Source of the DNA: RGIG3009 sp045595845
Lineage (GTDB): Bacteria; Bacillota; Clostridia; Oscillospirales; Acutalibacteraceae
Direction: 5' to 3'
NCBI GenBank assembly: GCA_045595845.1
Contig: JAZOBF010000020.1
Location: 1 to 27,540, forward strand
DNA length: 27,540 nt
Shown here in pieces: positions 22,615 to 27,540 of the stretch. A program made the translations under genes and the position numbers. Positions within the stretch are counted from its first letter, which is position 1; every line of letters begins with the position of its first letter. The notes under the pieces were generated by a model. That model made no database searches and was not told the DNA's origin. It saw nothing but the letters and a program-made list of their open reading frames with translations.

Positions 22615-24423
22615 TTACGCAGCCTTGCGGTTTTGCGCGGCACGAATCACCAAAATGATGGCGAAGAGCAGCACTAAGCAGATAGGCAGTACCACCCACG
22701 CGCTCTGCACGAAACCGCACAACACATACCCGATAAACGAAACACCGGCAACGAGGAGTGCATACGGCAACTGCGTGGATACATGTGCAATGTGGTTACA
22801 CTGTGCGCCGGCGGATGCCATGATGGTGGTATCCGAAATGGGCGAGCAATGGTCGCCGCACACCGCACCGGCCATGCATGCCGATATCGCGATAACGGTA
22901 ATCACACCCGACTCTGCACCGAACACGCTGAGCACAATCGGGATAAGAATACCGAACGTACCCCACGATGTACCCGTTGCAAAGGACAGGCCCACCGCAA
23001 TCAAGAAGATAATGGCCGGCAGGAACAGCGCAAACGAACCGGCGGATTGCTCCACGATCTGCGAAATGAAGATCTTAGCACCCAAGCTGTCGGTCATTGC
23101 CTTCAGCGTCCATGCACAGGTCAGGATCATGATCGCGGGCACCATCAACTTAAAGCCTTCCGGCACGCACGCCATGCACTTTTTGAACGAGATCACGCCA
23201 CGCAGCGAGAAATAGATTACCGCAAACAGCAGCGCGACCACCGAACCGTATGCCAGACCCACGGATGCGTCACAGTTGGAGAACGCCGTGATAAAGTTCT
23301 TGTATCCTTCGGAATCGGCGGTAAAGAACCCACCTGAGTAGATCATACCCACGATGCAGGAAGCGACCAAGAACAAAATCGGCACAACCAGATCCCACAC
23401 GCGACCTTTCGGATTGCCTTGCATACTCTCAACAGCTTCTTCCACCTCAACCGTAAAGAGATCGCCGTTTTTCGCATTATCTTCATGCTTCTTCATCGGA
23501 CCGAACTCGGTCTTTGTGACCGCTAAGAAAATCATCATCGCAATGGTGAGCAACGCATAGAAGTTGTACGGAATCGCACTGATAAACAGCGCCATACCAT
23601 TTTCGGCACCGCTGCCTGCCGCAAAGCCGGACACCGCCGCCGCCCACGATGAAATGGGAGCAATAATGCAAATCGGCGCCGCGGTTGCATCAATCAAATA
23701 CGACAATTTTGCACGCGAAATCTTCTGTGCATCCGTCACAGGACGCATAACCGAACCCACGGTCAAGCAGTTGAAATAGTCGTCAACGAAAATAAGCACG
23801 CCGAGTGCGATCGTCGCCAATTGCGCGCCGATACGGCTCTTAATATGTTTCGTAGCCCACCGACCGAACGCCGCGGAACCGCCCGCCTTGTTCATCATGG
23901 CAACCAGCGCGCCCAGCATAACGAGGAACAACAAAATTCCAACATTATAACTGTCCGCCAAGCTGGCAACAAAACCGTCACTGATAACATGAACGACCGT
24001 GCCTTCAAAATTAAAGCCCGCATAAATCAGACCGCCGGCGAGAATGCCGACAAACAACGAGGAATAGACTTCTTTGGTAATCAGCGCCAACACAATCGCA
24101 ATCACAGGCGGCAACAACGCCCAAATCGTCGCATATTGTGCAACCGATTCGCGCACGGTAGCAAGTGCCTTTTCCAAATGCGTATCAAAATCGGGATCCG
24201 CATTCAGGTTGTCGGCATACCCATCCACATACGCCTGTGCCGATTCACCATCCGATAAATCGTACTCCACATCATCCAAAGTGAATACGACATCGGACGA
24301 GGACTCCACCTCAACCGTGATGTCTTCGTCAGCCGATACCGTCAACGCAAAGGTCGTGAGCAAAAACACAACCAAGCACATGATTGAAACCGTCAGCCAA
24401 CGGGGTCTTCTGGTTCTTCTCAT
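22615..24423 (-). CDS. NhaC-family Na+/H+ antiporter
   Basis: A 602-residue membrane protein with about 12 hydrophobic segments. Family blocks include FVDDYFNCLTVGSVMRPVTD (about 210-230), the ISRAKLSYLIDATAAPICIIAPISSWAA block, TGTSWGTFGILIPI and AGAVCGDHCSPISDTTIMAS. These are typical of NhaC-type exchangers, some of which carry malate/lactate or amino acids. Residues 8-32 form a hydrophobic signal-like segment ending in TVSADED, followed by an acidic stretch of about 65 residues that would lie outside the cell; this N-terminal addition is not part of the core fold. ATG 24423 follows GGAGGG; an in-frame ATG at 24444 lies upstream of this ribosome site and is not used. Confidence 0.92.
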   Translation of the reverse strand: MRRTRRPRWLTVSIMCLVVFLLTTFALTVSADEDITVEVESSSDVVFTLDDVEYDLSDGESAQAYVDGYADNLNADPDFDTHLEKALATVRESVAQYATIWALLPPVIAIVLALITKEVYSSLFVGILAGGLIYAGFNFEGTVVHVISDGFVASLADSYNVGILLFLVMLGALVAMMNKAGGSAAFGRWATKHIKSRIGAQLATIALGVLIFVDDYFNCLTVGSVMRPVTDAQKISRAKLSYLIDATAAPICIIAPISSWAAAVSGFAAGSGAENGMALFISAIPYNFYALLTIAMMIFLAVTKTEFGPMKKHEDNAKNGDLFTVEVEEAVESMQGNPKGRVWDLVVPILFLVASCIVGMIYSGGFFTADSEGYKNFITAFSNCDASVGLAYGSVVALLFAVIYFSLRGVISFKKCMACVPEGFKLMVPAIMILTCAWTLKAMTDSLGAKIFISQIVEQSAGSFALFLPAIIFLIAVGLSFATGTSWGTFGILIPIVLSVFGAESGVITVIAISACMAGAVCGDHCSPISDTTIMASAGAQCNHIAHVSTQLPYALLVAGVSFIGYVLCGFVQSAWVVLPICLVLLFAIILVIRAAQNRKAA

Positions 24424-24455
24424 AGTATTTTCCCTCCTACACAAACTCTGTTTCG

Positions 24456-24484
24456 ACTATACCATACATTTTTTGTGATGTCAA
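24456..24484 (-). promoter_or_regulatory. Promoter of the NhaC-type gene
   Basis: On the minus strand a perfect TTGACA (24484-24479) and TATAGT (24461-24456) are 17 bases apart. Confidence 0.85.
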
Positions 24485-24499
24485 CTTATACCAAATGCA

Positions 24500-24525
24500 A
24501 AGGCCCCCTTGCACAAGGGGGCCTT
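24500..24525 (-). terminator. Terminator of the nucleotidyltransferase/NahK operon
   Basis: AAGGCCCCCTTG (24500-24511) pairs with its perfect complement (24514-24525). It follows the kinase stop; the T run on the minus strand is short (TTTGCATTT). Confidence 0.85.
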
Positions 24526-24535
24526 GATGTCGATA

Positions 24536-25615
24536 TTACTTGTCGTATTTTGCGACGATCGCGCACAACTCATCCATCTTCGCTTGAATGTCCGCCGCCA
24601 ACTTAAATTGCGTGTGACAGCGATACAGGTTCTGCTCGGGATAATGAATTTTAAAATAGGTATCCCCCTCAAGATAGTCCGTGAGAAAACGGATACCGCA
24701 TTCCAGCGTCATCAGATAACCCGAGAACGGCAACAATTCTTTTTCCTTTTCGGTCAAGCTATCGCCGCAAGCCTCTAAGAAGCCCTTGGTATACTCCTCA
24801 AACAAGGAAACATCGCAATATACCTTCGACAAATCCGTCTCGTCTTCGGCGGCGGGATTGGTGCCGAAACGGATGCTGTCACCGAAATCATACAGGGCGG
24901 AGCCGGGCATCACGGTATCCAAATCAATAACCGCCATCGGCTTGCCGGTCTTGGCATCCAACAGTACATTGTTAAGCTTGGTATCGTTATGCGTTACACG
25001 AAGCGGCAACTCCCCGCTCTCGAGCAACGACACCACCTTTTCGGTATCCGCTTTGCGCTCGCGCACAAACGCAATTTCCTCCTGCAACGAAGCGGCACGC
25101 CCCATCTTATCCGCCGCCACAGCCGCCTCAAAATTGCGGTAACGGTTGACGGTGTTATGAAAATTCGGAATCGCTTCACTCAAGGTTTCGGCGGGAAAAT
25201 CGGCAAGGCGGCGTTGGAACTGACCGAACGCCACAGCGGAATAATAAAAGTGAACAGGATTTTCCACCGTCTGCAACGACAGCGTATCCTCCACAAATAC
25301 ATACATTCGATAATAGTTACCATCGTGCTCTAAATACGCCTTCCCCTCTTTGGTGGGGATAATCTGCAAGCACTCGCGCTCCGGATCACCGCCGGCGGCA
25401 ACCACTTTTTCACGGATGGTCTCGGTCACGCGCTGAATGTTGCTCATGAGTCCCTCAACATTCGGAAATACCTTGTGGTTAATGCGTTGCAGAATATACC
25501 GCTTATCAGCGGCATATACACAGTATGTATCGTTAATATGTCCGCAACCGTACGGCTCCGCCTTGAGCGGTTCGCGGTCCAAAGCAAACTGCTTGGCAAT
25601 CTCTACCATTGTCAT
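24536..25615 (-). CDS. nahK: N-acetylhexosamine 1-kinase (NahK-like)
   Basis: A 359-residue kinase, the same length as bifidobacterial NahK. It shares long blocks with that enzyme: EPYGCGHINDTY (20-31), RYILQRIN (39-46), RVTHNDTKLNNVLLDAKTG (206-224, with the catalytic HNDxKxxN), IDLDTVMPGS and DFGDSIRFG (230-251), and LECGIRFLTDYLEGD. NahK phosphorylates GlcNAc or GalNAc at carbon 1 with ATP. It fits the aminoglycoside phosphotransferase fold. ATG 25615 follows AAGGAG. It is second in an operon, 12 bases after the nucleotidyltransferase. Other 1-kinases of the fold cannot be excluded, but the shared blocks make NahK very likely. Confidence 0.9.
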   Translation of the reverse strand: MTMVEIAKQFALDREPLKAEPYGCGHINDTYCVYAADKRYILQRINHKVFPNVEGLMSNIQRVTETIREKVVAAGGDPERECLQIIPTKEGKAYLEHDGNYYRMYVFVEDTLSLQTVENPVHFYYSAVAFGQFQRRLADFPAETLSEAIPNFHNTVNRYRNFEAAVAADKMGRAASLQEEIAFVRERKADTEKVVSLLESGELPLRVTHNDTKLNNVLLDAKTGKPMAVIDLDTVMPGSALYDFGDSIRFGTNPAAEDETDLSKVYCDVSLFEEYTKGFLEACGDSLTEKEKELLPFSGYLMTLECGIRFLTDYLEGDTYFKIHYPEQNLYRCHTQFKLAADIQAKMDELCAIVAKYDK

Positions 25616-25627
25616 GGTTAATACTCC

Positions 25628-26539
25628 TTACATTTGGGCAGGATAGATACCCTGCTCTGTCATTTTCAAAATCGCATTCTGCACATCAATTTTATCCTCC
25701 GCATAGGTCATGCCGTACCAGCGGTCGGGAGTGCGGAGCACGGTAGTCTGTGCCTGTCCGTCTGCCATCATATCATTGACCGCAAACGGCAGGAAAAACT
25801 CTGCTTTCGTGGGATTCGCCTTTGCCGTGGTATCCAAAAACGCTTTGAACCGCTCATCCAAATGCTCCAGCATCTCCGCAGGGAACGCCCACGCATTCAT
25901 GGAAACGGGACTGCCCTTTGGAAGCACCTCCCAAGTCTTGCCGTCATCCTCACTGAACTGCGCTTTTCCGTCTACCATCTCAATGTGGGTACGCTCAACC
26001 AATCCGCACAGTTTACCGTTCTCGTCAACCGAGCAGATGCCGCGAGACACATACCCGTTTTCGGTCAGAGTATTTTCGAGAATGTAGGCGGACATCGCAA
26101 ACGCCATCGGCTGTTCCGACTGCGGTTTTGCAAGAAACTCCGCCAAGATCTCATAACTCTTGCGACCGTAAAAATCATCGGCATTGATGACCATAAACGG
26201 CTCGTTGACGACACCGCGGCAACATAAAATGGCGTGTCCCGTTCCCCACGGTTTGGTACGGCCTTCCGGTACCGTGTATCCTTCCGGCAAGCGATCTAAT
26301 TCCTGATACACATATTCCACCGGAATCTTTTCGGCAATGCGGTTACCAAGCAGCTCCTTAAACTCCTTTTCGATCGCGTGCTTAATAACAAATACAATCT
26401 TGCCGAACCCCGCCTGAATCGCGTCATATACGGAATAATCAATTAACAATTGTCCGTTCGGACCTACAGGCGTCAACTGTTTGAGGCCGCCAAAGCGGCT
26501 ACCCATACCGGCAGCCATAATAACAAGTGTCGGTTTCAT
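25628..26539 (-). CDS. Sugar-1-phosphate nucleotidyltransferase
   Basis: A 303-residue NTP transferase. It has the nucleotide loop AAGMGSRFGGLKQL (9-22), the metal-binding INADDFYG (118-125) and GTGHAILC (99-106). Such enzymes join a sugar 1-phosphate to UTP or another NTP. Being in one operon with NahK, the likely substrate is GalNAc-1-P or GlcNAc-1-P, giving a UDP-HexNAc; this is inference. ATG 26539 is chosen: AAGAGGA lies 8 bases before it. An in-frame TTG two codons earlier (26545) is too close to the ribosome site. There is no acetyltransferase domain as in GlmU. Confidence 0.88.
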   Translation of the reverse strand: MKPTLVIMAAGMGSRFGGLKQLTPVGPNGQLLIDYSVYDAIQAGFGKIVFVIKHAIEKEFKELLGNRIAEKIPVEYVYQELDRLPEGYTVPEGRTKPWGTGHAILCCRGVVNEPFMVINADDFYGRKSYEILAEFLAKPQSEQPMAFAMSAYILENTLTENGYVSRGICSVDENGKLCGLVERTHIEMVDGKAQFSEDDGKTWEVLPKGSPVSMNAWAFPAEMLEHLDERFKAFLDTTAKANPTKAEFFLPFAVNDMMADGQAQTTVLRTPDRWYGMTYAEDKIDVQNAILKMTEQGIYPAQM

Positions 26540-26572
26540 ATGCAAATCCTCTTTTCTTTAGACTACTCTTTT

Positions 26573-26601
26573 ATCGTACTCCGCCCACCGTCTTCGTGCA
26601 A
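26573..26601 (-). promoter_or_regulatory. Probable promoter of the nucleotidyltransferase/NahK operon
   Basis: On the minus strand TTGCAC (26601-26596) and TACGAT (26578-26573) are 17 bases apart. The -10 match is moderate. Confidence 0.5.
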
Positions 26602-26652
26602 TAGCCGTTTTGGCAAAAAAGGTGTATTTTCCGCCATAGTGACAGGTTGCCA

Positions 26653-26681
26653 TTGAAAATCCAAACGGAATACGCTATACT
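26653..26681 (+). promoter_or_regulatory. Promoter of galE
   Basis: TTGAAA (26653-26658) and TATACT (26676-26681) are 17 bases apart, 31 bases before the ATG. Confidence 0.78.
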
Positions 26682-26712
26682 GTATTTATAACTATACTGG
26701 GAGGGACCAAAA

Positions 26713-27540
26713 ATGTCAATATTGATTACGGGTGGTTGCGGGTACATCGGCAGCCACACCTGTATTGAACTGCTGGAATCCGGTCACGATATCGTCGTAC
26801 TGGATAACTTCTACAACTCGGATATCGAGGCGCTAAACCGCGTCAAAGAACTTTCGGGCAAAGATTTCCCGTTTTATGAGTGTGACATTCGCGATGCCGA
26901 GGGGCTTCGCCGTGTTTTCCGCGAGAACGATATTGATGTCGTCATTCATTTTGCCGGACTCAAAGCTGTCGGCGAATCCGTAGCAAAACCGCTTGAGTAT
27001 TTTGACAACAATGTCAACGGCACACTGGTGTTGTGCAGCGTTATGCGCGAGTTTGGTTGCAAGCGCATGGTGTTCAGTTCCTCTGCCACCGTCTACGGCA
27101 TGAACAACCCCTCCCCGCTGAATGAAACCATGGAAGTCGGTGCCGTCACCAATCCTTACGGCCGCACCAAGTTCATGATTGAATGCATTTTACAAGACCT
27201 GTGTGTCTCCGATCCCGATTGGTCGGTGGTACTACTTCGCTATTTCAACCCCATAGGCGCACATAAGAGCGGCCGCATTGGTGAAGATCCCAGCGGTATT
27301 CCCAACAACCTGATGCCGTATGTCACGCAAGTGGCGGTCGGCAAGCGCGAGAAGCTGTCCGTCTTCGGTAACGATTACGATACACCCGACGGCACCGGCG
27401 TACGCGATTTCATTCACGTTGTCGATCTGGCACGCGGCCACGTTTGCGCGGTCGATTACGCACTTGCTCACACCGGCGTTGAAGCCGTAAACCTCGGCAC
27501 CGGCACAGGTTACAGCGTACTGGATCTGGTCAATGCCTTT
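26713..27540 (+). CDS. galE: UDP-glucose 4-epimerase (partial, runs off the window)
   Basis: The first 276 codons are open to the window end; the family usually has about 330-340 residues. It is a short-chain dehydrogenase-type NAD enzyme: GGCGYIGSHT (residues 7-16) binds NAD, SSSATVYG supplies the catalytic Ser/Thr, and NPYGRTK is the YxxxK pair. HFAGLKAVGES and RYFNPIGAHKSGRIGEDP are also typical. It interconverts UDP-glucose and UDP-galactose; some members also act on the N-acetylated sugars, which would link it to the adjacent divergent nucleotidyltransferase/NahK operon. ATG 26713 follows GGGAGGG. Confidence 0.96.
   Translation, partial: MSILITGGCGYIGSHTCIELLESGHDIVVLDNFYNSDIEALNRVKELSGKDFPFYECDIRDAEGLRRVFRENDIDVVIHFAGLKAVGESVAKPLEYFDNNVNGTLVLCSVMREFGCKRMVFSSSATVYGMNNPSPLNETMEVGAVTNPYGRTKFMIECILQDLCVSDPDWSVVLLRYFNPIGAHKSGRIGEDPSGIPNNLMPYVTQVAVGKREKLSVFGNDYDTPDGTGVRDFIHVVDLARGHVCAVDYALAHTGVEAVNLGTGTGYSVLDLVNAF

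Noticed and set aside
22625..23215. 196-codon plus-strand frame
   Set aside because: It is antisense to the NhaC-type antiporter and has no ribosome site or known domain.

Overview
The window looks like the chromosome of a low-to-mid GC anaerobic Firmicute, most likely a gut Clostridia member of the Oscillospiraceae/Ruminococcaceae type. The reasons are textbook sigma-A promoters (TTGACA-17-TATAAT), strong AGGAGG-type ribosome sites, some TTG and GTG starts, compact intergenic regions ending in GC stem plus T-run terminators, and the gene families present (AzlCD, OPT transporter, NhaC, acyl-ACP thioesterase, NahK-type HexNAc kinase). Taxonomy is an inference; there is no rRNA in the window.

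Region 1 (about 1-3640) is visibly more AT-rich than the rest. It reads as the right-hand end of an integrated mobile element: an AT-rich non-coding stretch, then a tight three-gene operon of XRE repressor, DUF4238 protein and large serine recombinase. A terminator follows whose stem includes the recombinase stop codon. Next comes an array of small hairpins separated by TATATCATC-like spacers (3495-3634), then a second terminator-like hairpin. Region 2 (3900-7030) holds a PAP2-family membrane phosphatase and an OPT peptide transporter translationally coupled to a small PqqD-like protein. Region 3 (7044-11157) holds a CofE-like ligase, two azlCD amino-acid exporter pairs facing away from each other, a 278-bp element with 28-bp terminal inverted repeats and TTAA at both ends, and a Dabb-domain protein.

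Region 4 (11187-13118) has an EamA transporter and a lipoprotein driven by back-to-back promoters whose -35 boxes overlap. Region 5 (13319-19192, all on the minus strand) is valS, an acyl-ACP thioesterase, a GMP synthase ATP-pyrophosphatase that lacks the usual glutaminase half, and a GH28-type beta-helix protein. Region 6 (19385-27540) is centred on amino sugars: a NagB-like protein with an altered active-site loop, a GH109-like NAD-dependent glycosidase divergent from an AraC regulator, an NhaC antiporter, an operon of a sugar nucleotidyltransferase and a NahK-like kinase, and galE running off the window end.

Together the last genes suggest salvage of N-acetylhexosamines such as mucin GalNAc. 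GH109 would free the sugar inside the cell, NahK would phosphorylate it at C1, the nucleotidyltransferase would activate it with UTP, and GalE would epimerise the UDP-sugar. The most unusual items are the hairpin array next to the recombinase, the TTAA-flanked inverted-repeat element, the OPT/PqqD-like pair, the split GMP synthase and the NagB-like protein lacking the family's catalytic aspartate.
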